From: Lachnospiraceae bacterium | GTDB taxonomy: Bacteria; Bacillota; Clostridia; Lachnospirales; Lachnospiraceae | Reading direction: 5' to 3' | NCBI GenBank assembly: GCA_017437785.1 | Contig: JAFRXH010000033.1 | Span: 1 to 41,041 of the forward strand | Length of the DNA: 41,041 bases | Shown here: positions 1 to 8,087 of the stretch, in pieces | How the letters are laid out: each line of letters begins with the position of its first letter | How positions within the stretch are numbered: the stretch's first letter is position 1 | Program-made: the position numbers and the translations under genes | Notes under the pieces: generated by a model | Told to the model about the DNA's origin: nothing | What the model saw: only the letters and a program-made list of their open reading frames with translations | Database searches by the model: none

Positions 1-1
1 A

Positions 2-760
2 GTGCGCGTGACTGCGCAGCCGATCATTCCCGGAAATGATACGACTCTGCGTGGGATAAGGATGGATGTGGAGGTGGATGAAGCCGCCGGTCCGGAAGGT
101 GATGACAGCGTGGCCAATGTCTATGATATAGAACCACATACGAAGAGAGATCAGGATTTCCCGCGCCATAACCGCTTTTATCAGGCGAAGATAGACAGCA
201 GGCATCTGAAGAGCGGGGTAAAGGATTTTGCGAAGCTTCCCAATCTCTATATTATCACGATCACGAATTTTGACGTGTTCATGGAGGACTACATGATGTA
301 TACCTTCAGGAATTCCTGTGTAGAGCTTCCGCAATTGAAATATGATGATGGCCTTTGCTACGTGTATTTTAATACCACAGGTAAAAAAGGCGGTAGTCAG
401 TCGATAAAAAACATGCTAAACTATATCCAGAGGAGTGCGGAGGAAAGTGTTGCCGATGAGGCGACAGGAGAGATCGACGCTTATGTGAAACGTGTAAAAG
501 CAAACCCCGCGCTGCAGGAGGGCATTATGACTCTGGGAGATTATTTTGATCAGGAAAGGCAGGAAGAACATCAGGAAACAATGGTTCAGTGTATTGTTGA
601 ATTGCTGGAGGATATCGGGCCTGTGCCTGATGATCTGCTCAATAGACTGGAGCAGATAACTGATCTTGATGAATTGAGCCGTCTGCTTAAAGTGGCAGCC
701 CACGCCGGGAGCATAGCCGGCTTTGAAGAGGCCATGCAGAAGGAATCCGTAGTGGCATGA
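2..760 (+). CDS. Rpn family recombination-promoting nuclease / PD-(D/E)XK putative transposase, 5'-truncated by the window edge
   Basis: This is the C-terminal 252 residues of a protein of the Rpn / PD-(D/E)XK nuclease 'transposase' family, which is abundant in Lachnospiraceae and linked to DNA cleavage and RecA-independent recombination. What is visible is the second half of the nuclease core: a first acidic strand (RMDVEVDE, about residues 20-27), a second (VYDIEPHT, about 40-47), then YQAKIDSRHL and the hydrophobic strand LYIITITNFDVF. The C-terminus is helical and charged and ends in EEAMQKESVVA. The usual E-x-Q/K catalytic signature reads E-P-H here, so activity is uncertain. The reading frame runs off the left edge, so the GTG at position 2 is probably an internal valine codon. 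Two decayed relatives lie just downstream. Confidence 0.75.
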   Translation: MRVTAQPIIPGNDTTLRGIRMDVEVDEAAGPEGDDSVANVYDIEPHTKRDQDFPRHNRFYQAKIDSRHLKSGVKDFAKLPNLYIITITNFDVFMEDYMMYTFRNSCVELPQLKYDDGLCYVYFNTTGKKGGSQSIKNMLNYIQRSAEESVADEATGEIDAYVKRVKANPALQEGIMTLGDYFDQERQEEHQETMVQCIVELLEDIGPVPDDLLNRLEQITDLDELSRLLKVAAHAGSIAGFEEAMQKESVVA

Positions 761-1132
761 AAAGATCGTGATCGTAAATTGTGAACTTCCCAGATAATTA
801 ACTCTCATGAATCGAGATATCTGAGGGAGATGGCTGAAAAGCACTGATTGAGAAATAATAAGCATAAATAAAAATGCCTCTCTCGTCTGACCACGGGAGA
901 GGTGTCGCTCGATAAGAGCTTAAATCCATTTCTCGGGGGCATCCACTTAGGAGTGGATGCTTTCCTTCTTTAAATGTACCATCAGAACTTGATCATTTCA
1001 AGTACAAATTCTAGATTTTTAAAGGGACTAAAATCTTAACTTTCGTGCTGCAAAGGCTGCTTTACATCACCCGGGAAATGTGATAACATGACGTAACTCT
1101 GAGAAGGCATTTACCTTTTGGTAAGAGTCTCA
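761..1132. other. 372-nt intergenic stretch with hairpins, no gene
   Basis: I see no credible coding region here. The stretch holds a CCTCTC...GAGAGG hairpin near 881-902, a stronger terminator-like hairpin at 939-960 (listed separately), and AT-rich sequence up to the duplicated nuclease fragment that begins at 1133. The join at 1132/1133 is abrupt, which suggests the downstream copy arrived by duplication or recombination. Confidence 0.5.
939..971 (+). terminator. Probable rho-independent terminator after the Rpn-type gene
   Basis: A perfect 9-bp stem, GCATCCACT (939-947) with AGTGGATGC (952-960), has a 4-nt TAGG loop and is followed by the pyrimidine tract TTTCCTTCTTT. It lies 180 nt past the stop codon of the first gene. 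The T-tract is interrupted, so efficiency is uncertain. Confidence 0.5.
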
Positions 1133-1450
1133 AGGAGTGCGGAGGAAAGCGTTGCCGATGAGGCGACAGGAGAGATCGACGCTTATGTTAAACGCGTGAA
1201 AGCAAACCCCGCGCTGCAGGAGGGCATTATGACTCTAGGAGATTATTTTGATCAGGAAAGGCAGGAAACAATGGTTCAGTGTATTGTTGAATTGCTGGAG
1301 GATATCGGGCCTGTACCTGATGATCTGCGTCGCAGACTTGAGCAGATAACTGATCTTGATGAATTGAGACGCCTGCATAAAGTGGCTGCCCGTGCAGGGA
1401 GCATAGTCAGCTTTGAAGAGGCTATGCAGAAGGAATCCGTAGTGGCCTGA
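1133..1450 (+). pseudogene. Duplicated C-terminal fragment of the Rpn-type nuclease gene
   Basis: From 1133 the DNA is a near-copy of 431-760 in the first gene. It encodes the same C-terminal domain (SAEESVADEATGEI through EEAMQKESVVA) but carries no nuclease core. One 12-nt in-frame deletion removes the codons for a four-residue stretch in the QERQEE segment, and scattered substitutions are mostly conservative or synonymous. An open frame extends a few codons upstream into unrelated sequence (GTG at 1118), but no good ribosome binding site supports it. It is best read as a partial gene duplication, though a short stand-alone protein of about 110 residues cannot be excluded because the frame is intact. 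Confidence 0.65.
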
Positions 1451-1468
1451 AAAGATCGTGATCGTAAA
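1133..1468 (+). repeat. Direct duplication of 431-778
   Basis: Identity to the upstream copy starts sharply at AGGAGTGCGG (431 and 1133) and continues 18 nt past both stop codons, ending at ATCGTAAA (778 and 1468). The copy is 12 nt shorter through a single in-frame deletion. Both copies therefore share the gene end and its immediate 3' flank. Confidence 0.8.
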
Positions 1469-1494
1469 ATTCATTTGTAAATAACAAAGTATCA

Positions 1495-1519
1495 AAAATC
1501 CCCCGAAAAGGGGGATTTT
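1495..1519 (+). terminator. Strong intrinsic terminator hairpin
   Basis: AAAATCCCCC (1495-1504), loop GAAAA, GGGGGATTTT (1510-1519): a perfect 10-bp stem with A and T tracts at its base, so it can work on both strands. It follows the duplicated nuclease fragment and shields the methyltransferase gene from upstream transcription. Confidence 0.75.
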
Positions 1520-1565
1520 AAGTTTGAGGATAGTTCACAAAAATGGTCGCAGAATATGTGCGGTT

Positions 1566-1616
1566 AAGAAAGGCGGTAGTCATCCGGTCGAAAACGTGCT
1601 AAACTATCTGCTGAGG
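1566..1616 (+). pseudogene. Second, short remnant of the Rpn-type gene (middle segment)
   Basis: The sequence from AAAGGCGGTAGTCA to the GCTAAACTATCTG region matches 384-434 of the first gene with several substitutions and small changes. In the intact gene this segment lies directly upstream of the part copied at 1133. The fragments are thus out of order: the C-terminal copy first, the middle piece after it. It has no coding potential of its own. Confidence 0.55.
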
Positions 1617-1659
1617 AGATCAGAAAAGAGGAAGAGTTTGGAGGGCGTGATTTTAGAAG

Positions 1660-2553
1660 ATGTGGACAGCAGATAACTGGAAAGAATATACCTTATTGGA
1701 CACCGGAGACGGGGAGAAGCTGGAGCGCTGGGGGCGCTTTATACTGGTGCGCCCGGATCCGCAGGTCATCTGGCCCAGCGACCATAAACATCCGGGCTGG
1801 AAGAAAAAGAACGCCCATTACCACCGCAGCTCAAAAGGCGGCGGAGAATGGGAATTCATTGATCTGCCAAAGGAATGGAGCATAAGCTATGCCCTGCCGG
1901 ATAAAGACATACCGGAGCTTAAGTTTAACTTAAAGCCTTTTGCGTTTAAACATACCGGGCTCTTCCCGGAGCAGGCGGCCAACTGGGACTGGATGAGCGA
2001 AAAGGTCATCGAGGCAGTAAAGAGCGGCAGGCAGGTAAAGGCGCTTAATCTATTTGCGTATACGGGAGGCGCGACCTGTGCGCTGGCGGCATCGGGCGCG
2101 CATGTGACGCATGTGGATGCGGCAAAAGGCATGGTGGGCTGGGCAAAGGAAAATGCAGCTTCCTCCGGTATCCCCGCCGAGCGTACGCGCTGGCTGGTGG
2201 ACGACTGTCTTAAGTTTGTAGAGCGTGAGGCACGCCGCGGCAACCGCTATGATGCGATATTGATGGATCCGCCTTCCTACGGCAGAGGCCCGGGCGGAGA
2301 AGTATGGAAGCTGGAAGAGTGCGTATACAAGCTGATTGTTGAGGCGGCAGCGCTGCTTTCCGATGAACCGCTTTTCTTCCTTATAAATTCCTACACGACG
2401 GGACTGCAGCCCGCAGTGCTTAAATACATGCTTATTAAGGTGATATGTGAGAAGCGCGGCGGCCGCGTAGAGGCAGATGAGCTGGGGCTCAAACTGGAAA
2501 ATGACCGATATGTTCTGCCCTGCGGCGCCACCGGAAGATGGATCGCCGGATAG
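1660..2553 (+). CDS. Class I SAM-dependent methyltransferase, RlmI/RlmK-like (probable RNA cytosine C5 methyltransferase)
   Basis: The 297-residue protein is likely to methylate a nucleic-acid base using S-adenosylmethionine. The SAM-binding motif LNLFAYTGGAT (residues 129-139) and the catalytic-site motif DPPSYGRGPGG (from D203) match the RlmI/DUF890-like group whose best known member modifies 23S rRNA C1962. The N-terminal PUA domain of RlmI is absent; residues 1-110 are instead rich in Trp and aromatics. The ATG at 1660 is chosen because a TAG stop lies two codons upstream in frame; only a weak AGAAG precedes it, with a better GGAGGG about 15 nt away. The gene stands alone between mobile-element debris and an unrecognised gene. 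The exact substrate is not deducible. Confidence 0.8.
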   Translation: MWTADNWKEYTLLDTGDGEKLERWGRFILVRPDPQVIWPSDHKHPGWKKKNAHYHRSSKGGGEWEFIDLPKEWSISYALPDKDIPELKFNLKPFAFKHTGLFPEQAANWDWMSEKVIEAVKSGRQVKALNLFAYTGGATCALAASGAHVTHVDAAKGMVGWAKENAASSGIPAERTRWLVDDCLKFVEREARRGNRYDAILMDPPSYGRGPGGEVWKLEECVYKLIVEAAALLSDEPLFFLINSYTTGLQPAVLKYMLIKVICEKRGGRVEADELGLKLENDRYVLPCGATGRWIAG

Positions 2554-2714
2554 GAGTGGGCGATGCTCCGGCATTGCAGCCGGATCGCCGGGCACCGGTC
2601 TCAAAGCCGGGCTGCCGGCTAAAGAACGCGCCCCTTCGTACCGATATACAATAAAAGGGTGTTTGCCCTTAATATTATCGTGCAGTAAATAAATATCTTA
2701 TAGGGAGCCGGAAC

Positions 2715-3236
2715 TTGAACGTATCGGAATTATCCTCAGCTTTATACCGTCAGGCGGGTGTTGATGCAGCGGCCCTGCGCCGCTTAAACAGCACCAGGCG
2801 AAACGACGGCCCTGCCGCTCTTGGTGAAGACCACAGCGAAGGGCCTAAGTTCAGTGACGTTCTGGCGCAGCTTGCGGCAAAGCATATGCCGGCTGCAGCG
2901 GATACTGCCGCAGATACAGCGGCCGCACCGGCATTGAGTGAAAAGCAGATAGGCGCGGTTCTTAAAAATGCGCTCAGTTCCGATAATATCTCCTCCGATC
3001 TGGTCAACGCTTTAACGGATGATCCGGACCTGCTCGATAAGATATTCAGCATGTCTTCCGATGATGACGACGATAATGAGTATTTAAGCGATATGCTTAA
3101 AAATGATGATACTGACGGTTCTTTAAACAAGATGCTTACCGATATCAACACGGCCAGAGAGTATTTAAGCTCTTCATCCGGCCGCGAGCTTATGGTGGCT
3201 ATGGCGCAGCGCTCGCTCTCCGGGCTTGTAGAGTAG
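2715..3236 (+). CDS. Hypothetical Asp/Ala-rich protein, 173 aa
   Basis: I do not recognise this protein. It starts at TTG (2715), supported by AGGGAG seven nucleotides upstream; no ATG lies near. There is no signal peptide or membrane segment. The N-terminus (NVSELSSALYRQAGVDAAAL) is helical, residues 60-80 are an Ala/Thr-rich linker with ADTAADTAAA repeats, and the second half is predicted helical with a run of five aspartates near residue 115 (SSDDDDDNEYLSDML). The C-terminus SGRELMVAMAQRSLSGLVE looks amphipathic. The overall composition suggests an acidic cytosolic or secreted-by-other-route protein. It converges on the diguanylate cyclase gene with only 12 nt between stop codons. Codon use looks like that of the neighbours, so it is likely a real gene. 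Confidence 0.6.
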   Translation: MNVSELSSALYRQAGVDAAALRRLNSTRRNDGPAALGEDHSEGPKFSDVLAQLAAKHMPAAADTAADTAAAPALSEKQIGAVLKNALSSDNISSDLVNALTDDPDLLDKIFSMSSDDDDDNEYLSDMLKNDDTDGSLNKMLTDINTAREYLSSSSGRELMVAMAQRSLSGLVE

Positions 3237-3248
3237 CGTGCGTGTATC

Positions 3249-4313
3249 TTAATCCAGTATCCGGTTTTTCCCGCTCTGTTTTGCTTTATATAATAATTCA
3301 TCGGCCTTGGAAAGTGCCGATGTGATGTTTTCATGATCGGCTGCGTGTACCAGGCCTCCGCTTACCGATATGTTAAGGCCGGGATATTCTTCATATTCCG
3401 TCTTAAATACGCGGCTTCGGATCTCTTCGGCTCTTTTGGCTGCCCCTGCGGCATTGGCGCAGCGGATCACGGCTACGAACTCTTCACCGCCGTATCTTGC
3501 GGCAAACTCACCGTCTTTGGAGGCGTTATCCTTTAATACTCCTGCGACAGACTTAAGCGCCTTATCCCCGAAGAGATGACCGTAAGTATCGTTGATCTTT
3601 TTGAAATTATCTATATCGACCATGATAATATATACGTCGCTGCCTGCATCGGCCCCTTCCAGGCGCTCAAACAGCTCGCGTCTGTTATAAAGCCCGGTCA
3701 GGGCGTCCATCTTTGCCAGCGTCTCCATTTCTTTCAGCAGCTGCTCCCTGCCTTTGCGCTCGGTCTCGTATGCATCCACCACCAGTGTGGTGATGGCAAA
3801 TATGCCTGCGGCGCATACCGCCATGGCCATCATCACGTCAAGATACCATTCCCTGTCCGAAAGGGGAGTGATCAGGTTTGGGAAAACTATCGTGGATATG
3901 AACAGGATAGCCATGATCCAGATAAGCGAGACGGCAAACAATATGACTCTCTTTCTGGCTTCTACTATACATGGCACTATAAGGAAAAGACATCCCAGGA
4001 AATACAGCAGCATCCCGCTGTGTATGCCTCCGCAGAAAAACCAGGCCAGCGGCAGCAGGCCGAATATCGTTACGACCATGAGTGGCATATGAAGATGGCG
4101 CTCCATATCCTTTGCCACGGTCATGTACCAGAATACCGCCATGGTGGCAAAGCATAAGAAGGTGCTGAGTATTGCAGCAAATTCCAGCTTTTCAACGCAG
4201 GTGATGATGAACGATGCCAGATTGGCGAAAGTCCCCACGATAAGGACTATCATATACATCTTGGAATCCAGGGTCTTCCTGGAGGAGATCTGATCTTTTA
4301 TCCACTTTATCAT
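3249..4313 (-). CDS. Membrane-bound diguanylate cyclase (GGDEF domain)
   Basis: The protein (354 residues) makes cyclic di-GMP from two GTP. About six hydrophobic segments fill residues 15-190. They are followed by a GGDEF domain beginning at LTGLYNRRELFERL, with the metal-binding VDIDNFKKINDTYGH and the active-site loop RYGGEEF (GGEEF at residues 275-279). The product-inhibition I-site (RxxD) is not preserved: that position reads KDGE. The start is ATG at 4313 with GGAG six nucleotides upstream; a TTG four codons earlier lies within the Shine-Dalgarno region and is less likely. The membrane part has no recognised ligand-binding fold, so the input signal is unknown. It is divergent from the symporter gene and has its own promoter. 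Confidence 0.88.
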   Translation of the reverse strand: MIKWIKDQISSRKTLDSKMYMIVLIVGTFANLASFIITCVEKLEFAAILSTFLCFATMAVFWYMTVAKDMERHLHMPLMVVTIFGLLPLAWFFCGGIHSGMLLYFLGCLFLIVPCIVEARKRVILFAVSLIWIMAILFISTIVFPNLITPLSDREWYLDVMMAMAVCAAGIFAITTLVVDAYETERKGREQLLKEMETLAKMDALTGLYNRRELFERLEGADAGSDVYIIMVDIDNFKKINDTYGHLFGDKALKSVAGVLKDNASKDGEFAARYGGEEFVAVIRCANAAGAAKRAEEIRSRVFKTEYEEYPGLNISVSGGLVHAADHENITSALSKADELLYKAKQSGKNRILD

Positions 4314-4356
4314 TTTTGTCTCCAAACCGATCCTTTATATTGTATACCCAATGGTT

Positions 4357-4386
4357 ATTATACATATAATAATGATCGTTTGTAAA
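4357..4386 (-). promoter_or_regulatory. Probable SigA promoter of the diguanylate cyclase gene
   Basis: On the minus strand a TTTACA -35 (4386-4381) and a consensus TATAAT -10 (4362-4357) are separated by 18 nt. Transcription would start near 4350, giving a 5' leader of about 37 nt before the ATG at 4313. Confidence 0.5.
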
Positions 4387-4421
4387 CGGGGTGCCCACCC
4401 CCCGTTCGCTATTGCCAAACA

Positions 4422-4449
4422 GGTATGGTTTGTGATAAACTCAAACGGA
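4422..4449 (+). promoter_or_regulatory. Possible promoter of the symporter gene
   Basis: TTGCCA (4422-4427) and GATAAA (4444-4449) are 16 nt apart with a TG just before the -10. A hairpin AACGGGG/CCCCGTT lies immediately upstream at 4385-4406 and may insulate the two divergent genes. The match to consensus is only fair. Confidence 0.35.
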
Positions 4450-4485
4450 TTATTTTTCACAATAACAGTAAAGGAGTGGAAAAAG

Positions 4486-6003
4486 ATGAATATTTGGCTT
4501 TTGGTGGCCTTTATACTCTATCTGGTGATGATGGTGGGTATCGGGGCAGCTTACAGCAAAAAGAATGCTAATTCCGAGGATTATTTCCTTGGAGGCAGAT
4601 CGCTTGGAGGTTTTGTTGCAGCGCTTTCCGCACAGGCATCCGATATGAGCGGATGGCTGCTGATGGGCCTTCCCGGCGCGATATTTTTATCCGGTATATC
4701 CGGAGACGGCTGGGTGGCACTGGGCCTTCTGATAGGTACCGCGCTCAACTGGATCATCGTGGCATCACCGCTGCGCCGTTATACCATACTTGCGGGCAAT
4801 TCGGTGACGCTGCCCATGTTCTTTGAGCACCGCTTCGGCGATAAAAAGAAGATACTGATGACGATATCTTCTATAATAATCGCCTTCTTCTTTGTGGTGT
4901 ATACCGCATCGGCTTTTGCGGCGGGCGGCAAGCTCTTCAGCTCTGTGTTCGGTATAGATTACCTGACGGCTCTTACTATAGGAGCGGTGGTCATACTGGC
5001 CTATACCTTTATGGGAGGGTTCAAGGCTGTATGTACCACGGACTTTATCCAGGGAACGCTCATGATAGTGGCGCTGCTGGCAGTACCTATCGCGGCTTTT
5101 GCGATAATGAACTCCAATGGTATCGACTTTGCGAGGGCACTTACGGATAACGGCGTGGAAGATGTAGCTGCATATACCGGCCTCTTTACCGGCACCACAG
5201 CTACCAGTATCATATCCGGTCTGGCATGGGGGCTGGGATATTTCGGCATGCCGCATATCCTTGTGCGTTTCATGGCTGTCAAGGATGAGAAGGAGATGGC
5301 CAAGTCAAAGGTCGTAGCGATAAGCTGGGTTACCCTTTCACTGGTATTTGCCTGCGTGATCGGCGTTGTGGGCCGTGCGTTCATGAATTATGATGATATA
5401 ATGGCTGCAGGGACCGAGCGTATATTTATAGAAATGATCAAGAGGATCTTTGTTGAGGATATACATGCTTCGCTTATAGCCGGCATCTTCCTCTGCGGTA
5501 TCCTGGCAGCGATCATGAGTACCGCGGATTCGCAGCTTCTGGTCAGTGCATCCGCGATAGCGGAAGATATATACAAAGGCGTTATTAAAAAAGACGCCGA
5601 TGATAAGAAGGTGCTTACCTTAAGCCGTGTTGCTATCGTCGTTATAGCCGTAGTGGCATATGTGATCGCGATCGATCCCAATTCATCGGTCATGACGCTG
5701 GTGAGCGATGCCTGGGCAGGTCTGGGTGCGGCCTTCGGACCTCTGGTGCTGATGAGCCTCTTCTGGAAGAGGACCAATCTCAGCGGAGCTATCGCGGGAC
5801 TTGTGAGCGGAGCACTCACCGTAATAGTATGGGATTATCTGCCTTTGGCAGCGGGACATACCATGGGATCGGCTACGGGCCTTTATTCACTTGCACTTGG
5901 CTTCCCGATCAGCCTGGTGGCTATTATTATAGTAAGTCTTGCTACGGCAGCTCCCGATAAGGAGATAACGGACACCTTTGACAGGGTTCATAAAAAGGCA
6001 TAA
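4486..6003 (+). CDS. putP: Sodium/proline symporter (SSS family)
   Basis: This is a sodium:solute symporter of 505 residues with about 13 transmembrane helices, very close in pattern to PutP. Visible signatures are the first helix MNIWLLVAFILYLVMMVGIG, the EDYFLGGRSLGG loop, SAQASDMSGWLLMGLPGA, the PutP-type GLGYFGMPHILVRFMA and the sodium-site helix MSTADSQLLVSASA. It should import proline with Na+ across the cytoplasmic membrane. The start is ATG 4486, preceded by AAAGGAG with 7 nt spacing; the frame is open further upstream, but those codons are not conserved in type. The gene is single and followed by a strong terminator. Substrate specificity within the family cannot be proved from sequence. 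Confidence 0.88.
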   Translation: MNIWLLVAFILYLVMMVGIGAAYSKKNANSEDYFLGGRSLGGFVAALSAQASDMSGWLLMGLPGAIFLSGISGDGWVALGLLIGTALNWIIVASPLRRYTILAGNSVTLPMFFEHRFGDKKKILMTISSIIIAFFFVVYTASAFAAGGKLFSSVFGIDYLTALTIGAVVILAYTFMGGFKAVCTTDFIQGTLMIVALLAVPIAAFAIMNSNGIDFARALTDNGVEDVAAYTGLFTGTTATSIISGLAWGLGYFGMPHILVRFMAVKDEKEMAKSKVVAISWVTLSLVFACVIGVVGRAFMNYDDIMAAGTERIFIEMIKRIFVEDIHASLIAGIFLCGILAAIMSTADSQLLVSASAIAEDIYKGVIKKDADDKKVLTLSRVAIVVIAVVAYVIAIDPNSSVMTLVSDAWAGLGAAFGPLVLMSLFWKRTNLSGAIAGLVSGALTVIVWDYLPLAAGHTMGSATGLYSLALGFPISLVAIIIVSLATAAPDKEITDTFDRVHKKA

Positions 6004-6017
6004 ATATAAGGAAAAAT

Positions 6018-6045
6018 AACAGCGGGGGACACCCCGCTGTTGTTT
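6018..6045 (+). terminator. Intrinsic terminator of putP
   Basis: AACAGCGGGG (6018-6027), loop GACA, CCCCGCTGTT (6032-6041), then GTTTT. The perfect 10-bp stem begins 14 nt after the putP stop codon and separates it from the ribosomal protein operon. Confidence 0.85.
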
Positions 6046-6071
6046 TGCAAAAAAAAAATGTAAAAAAATAC

Positions 6072-6100
6072 TTGCATTAATTTTGGTAATAGTGTATACT
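6072..6100 (+). promoter_or_regulatory. Main promoter of the S10-spc ribosomal operon
   Basis: TTGCAT (6072-6077) and TATACT (6095-6100) are separated by exactly 17 nt. An A-rich tract (6049-6068) directly upstream could act as an UP element. It is the only convincing SigA site before rpsJ and would start transcription near 6107, giving a leader of roughly 260 nt. Confidence 0.75.
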
Positions 6101-6106
6101 ACCCCT

Positions 6107-6370
6107 TGCTGTGACATGATAGCTGTGAAGCGGAGGTTGCCGCCTGACCGAATGAATAAGGCACGGCGGGTTTTTCGCGGAGCGAATGTCAATCATCATG
6201 ACGACAAGTCACTGTACTTATAACAGTCTGCTTAAAGCAGAAACGACGTGTAGTGTTAAGGTGCGCAGCTCAGATAATGAGCTTTTACTTAAGAGAGAGC
6301 ATGACACACACGGGAGAGTGTACAGTCGCCGCTTGTAAGTTACTAATTACAAAGAGAGGAGACTTTTTTT
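6107..6370 (+). promoter_or_regulatory. Long structured 5' leader of the S10 operon
   Basis: About 260 non-coding nucleotides lie between the predicted start site and rpsJ. S10 operons are often autoregulated through such leaders, but no Rfam-type family is recognised here by eye. Near its start GCGG (6130-6133) can pair with CCGC (6140-6143), while the overlapping CCGCC (6140-6144) can instead pair with GGCGG (6165-6169) followed by GTTTTT. This resembles an antiterminator/terminator pair. The stems are short, so this is a suggestion only. The leader ends with AGAGAGGAG before the rpsJ start. Confidence 0.5.
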
Positions 6371-6685
6371 ATGGCAACAGGACAGAAGATGCGAGTTATT
6401 CTTAAGGCTTATGACCACCAGCTGGTGGATGCATCCGCAAAGAAGATCGTTGATACCGCAAAGAAGAGCGGTGCAGTGGTAAGCGGGCCGGTTCCCCTTC
6501 CTACCAAGAAGGAAGTAGTGACCATCCTGCGTGCGGTACATAAGTACAAGGACAGCCGTGAGCAGTTCGAGCAGCGCACACATAAGCGCCTGATCGATAT
6601 CCACAATGCCAGCCCCAAGATCGTTGAGGCTATGCAGAAGACGGATCTGCCTGCAGGTGTCTACGTAGACGTAAAGATGAAGTAA
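6371..6685 (+). CDS. rpsJ: 30S ribosomal protein S10
   Basis: S10 is a 30S head protein that also serves as NusE in transcription antitermination. The 104-residue product has the family length and landmarks [20 protein letters not shown] and [16 protein letters not shown], ending in DVKMK. The ATG follows AGAGAGGAG. It is the first gene of the operon, with a 76-nt structured spacer before rplC. Confidence 0.98.
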   Translation: MATGQKMRVILKAYDHQLVDASAKKIVDTAKKSGAVVSGPVPLPTKKEVVTILRAVHKYKDSREQFEQRTHKRLIDIHNASPKIVEAMQKTDLPAGVYVDVKMK

Positions 6686-6698
6686 ATTATTAAAAACC

Positions 6699-6743
6699 TC
6701 TACTAACTTTATGTACGCGTAATGTGCGTACCGCTTTAGTAGA
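6699..6743 (+). promoter_or_regulatory. Two-tier hairpin in the rpsJ-rplC spacer
   Basis: TCTACTAA (6699-6706) pairs with TTAGTAGA (6736-6743), and inside it GTACGC (6713-6718) pairs with GCGTAC (6726-6731). There is no T-tract, so it is not an intrinsic terminator. It ends about 10 nt before the rplC Shine-Dalgarno sequence, where it could be an RNA-processing or translational control site. Confidence 0.55.
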
Positions 6744-6761
6744 AACAAAGGAGGGAATGAA

Positions 6762-7445
6762 ATGAAGAAAGCGATACTGGCAACAAAGATCGGTATGACA
6801 CAGATCTTTAAGGAAGACGGAAGTCTGATCCCTGTTACTGTTCTGGAAGCAGGCCCCTGCGTGGTCACCCAGGTCAAGACAGTGGAGAACGACGGATACT
6901 CTGCAGTTCAGGTGGGCTTCGGCGAGAAGAAGGAGCGTATCGTGAACAAGGATAAGGCCGGCAGCAAAGAGATAGTTCACCGTCACGGTGCTAACAAAGC
7001 TGAGCAGGGCCACTTCAAGAAAGCAGGAGTTTCCGCTAAGAGATATTTAAGAGAGTTCCGTTTCGAGAACGCAGAGGAATACAGCCTGGCTCAGGAGATC
7101 AAGGCTGATATCTTCGCAAACGGTGATAAGGTGGATGCTACCGCTATTACCAAGGGTAAGGGATTCCAGGGTGCGATCAAGCGCCACGGCCAGTCCAGAG
7201 GACCTATGGCTCACGGTTCCAAGTATCACCGCCATGCAGGCTCGAACGGTGCCTGCTCCTCACCTTCCAAGGTGTTCAAGGGCAAGAGAATGGCCGGACA
7301 CATGGGCAGCGTTCAGGTGACGGTTAAGAATCTGGAAGTAGTACGCGTGGACGCAGATAAGAACCTGCTGCTGGTCAAAGGTGCAGTGCCCGGAGCTAAG
7401 AAAGCTCTGATCACCATCAAAGAGACCTCCAAGGCAGAGGCTTAA
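6762..7445 (+). CDS. rplC: 50S ribosomal protein L3
   Basis: L3 is an early-assembling 50S protein near the peptidyl transferase centre. The 227-residue product begins [20 protein letters not shown] and carries the family motif [13 protein letters not shown] plus the long extension [13 protein letters not shown] that reaches the active site. AAGGAGGG precedes the ATG. A nearby ATG at 6757 reads M-K-stop out of frame and is not the start. It is 21 nt upstream of rplD. Confidence 0.98.
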   Translation: MKKAILATKIGMTQIFKEDGSLIPVTVLEAGPCVVTQVKTVENDGYSAVQVGFGEKKERIVNKDKAGSKEIVHRHGANKAEQGHFKKAGVSAKRYLREFRFENAEEYSLAQEIKADIFANGDKVDATAITKGKGFQGAIKRHGQSRGPMAHGSKYHRHAGSNGACSSPSKVFKGKRMAGHMGSVQVTVKNLEVVRVDADKNLLLVKGAVPGAKKALITIKETSKAEA

Positions 7446-7466
7446 GTGGAAGGAGGAAGTTAAAAG

Positions 7467-8087
7467 ATGGCTACAGTATCTGTTGTAAATATGGAAGGCA
7501 AGGAAGTTGGTACCATCGATCTTAATGATGCAGTGTTCGGTGTAGAGATCAATGAGCATCTGGTACACCTGGCAGTGGTACAGCAGCTTGCTAATTTAAG
7601 ACAGGGCACTCAGAAAGCAAAGACCCGTTCGGAGGTATCCGGCGGCGGCAAGAAGCCCTGGAGACAGAAGGGTACAGGACATGCCCGTCAGGGTTCGATC
7701 CGTGCTCCCCAGTGGAAAGGCGGCGGAGTTGTATTTGCTCCCGTTCCCAGAGATTATTCCTTCAAGCTCAACAAGAAGGAGAAGAGAGCAGCACTTAAGA
7801 GCGCTCTTACCAGCAAGGTTCAGGACAACAAGCTTATCGTTGTAGATGAACTTAAGATGGATGAAGTAAAGACAAAGAAGTTTGCCGAGGTGCTCGGAAA
7901 CATCAAAGCTGTTAAGGCTTTGGTAGTAACAGAGGAGAAGAACGATAACGTGATCCTCTCCGCACGTAACATCCCCGGGACCAAGACAACGGTTGCCGAT
8001 AACATGAACGTATATGATGTTATGAACGCAGGCACCGTGGTTCTTACCAAGGCAGCAGTAGCCAACATCGAGGAGGTGTACGCATAA
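7467..8087 (+). CDS. rplD: 50S ribosomal protein L4
   Basis: L4 lines the polypeptide exit tunnel and, in several bacteria, regulates the S10 operon. The 206-residue protein contains the tunnel-loop signature [20 protein letters not shown] followed by [22 protein letters not shown] precedes the ATG. Its stop codon overlaps the rplW start (TAATG), implying translational coupling. Confidence 0.98.
   Translation: MATVSVVNMEGKEVGTIDLNDAVFGVEINEHLVHLAVVQQLANLRQGTQKAKTRSEVSGGGKKPWRQKGTGHARQGSIRAPQWKGGGVVFAPVPRDYSFKLNKKEKRAALKSALTSKVQDNKLIVVDELKMDEVKTKKFAEVLGNIKAVKALVVTEEKNDNVILSARNIPGTKTTVADNMNVYDVMNAGTVVLTKAAVANIEEVYA

Noticed and set aside
2477-2692. 71-codon frame overlapping the methyltransferase end
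   Set aside because: No binding site, composition unlike the neighbours, and it overlaps the conserved C-terminus in another frame.
3576-4157. 193-codon plus-strand frame within the diguanylate cyclase region
   Set aside because: The minus strand encodes an evident GGDEF domain and membrane helices; the plus frame is His/Gln/Tyr-rich without a start signal.
6101-6370. tRNA or known riboswitch in the S10 leader
   Set aside because: No cloverleaf with a T-loop GTTC-type motif and no known aptamer core could be found by eye.
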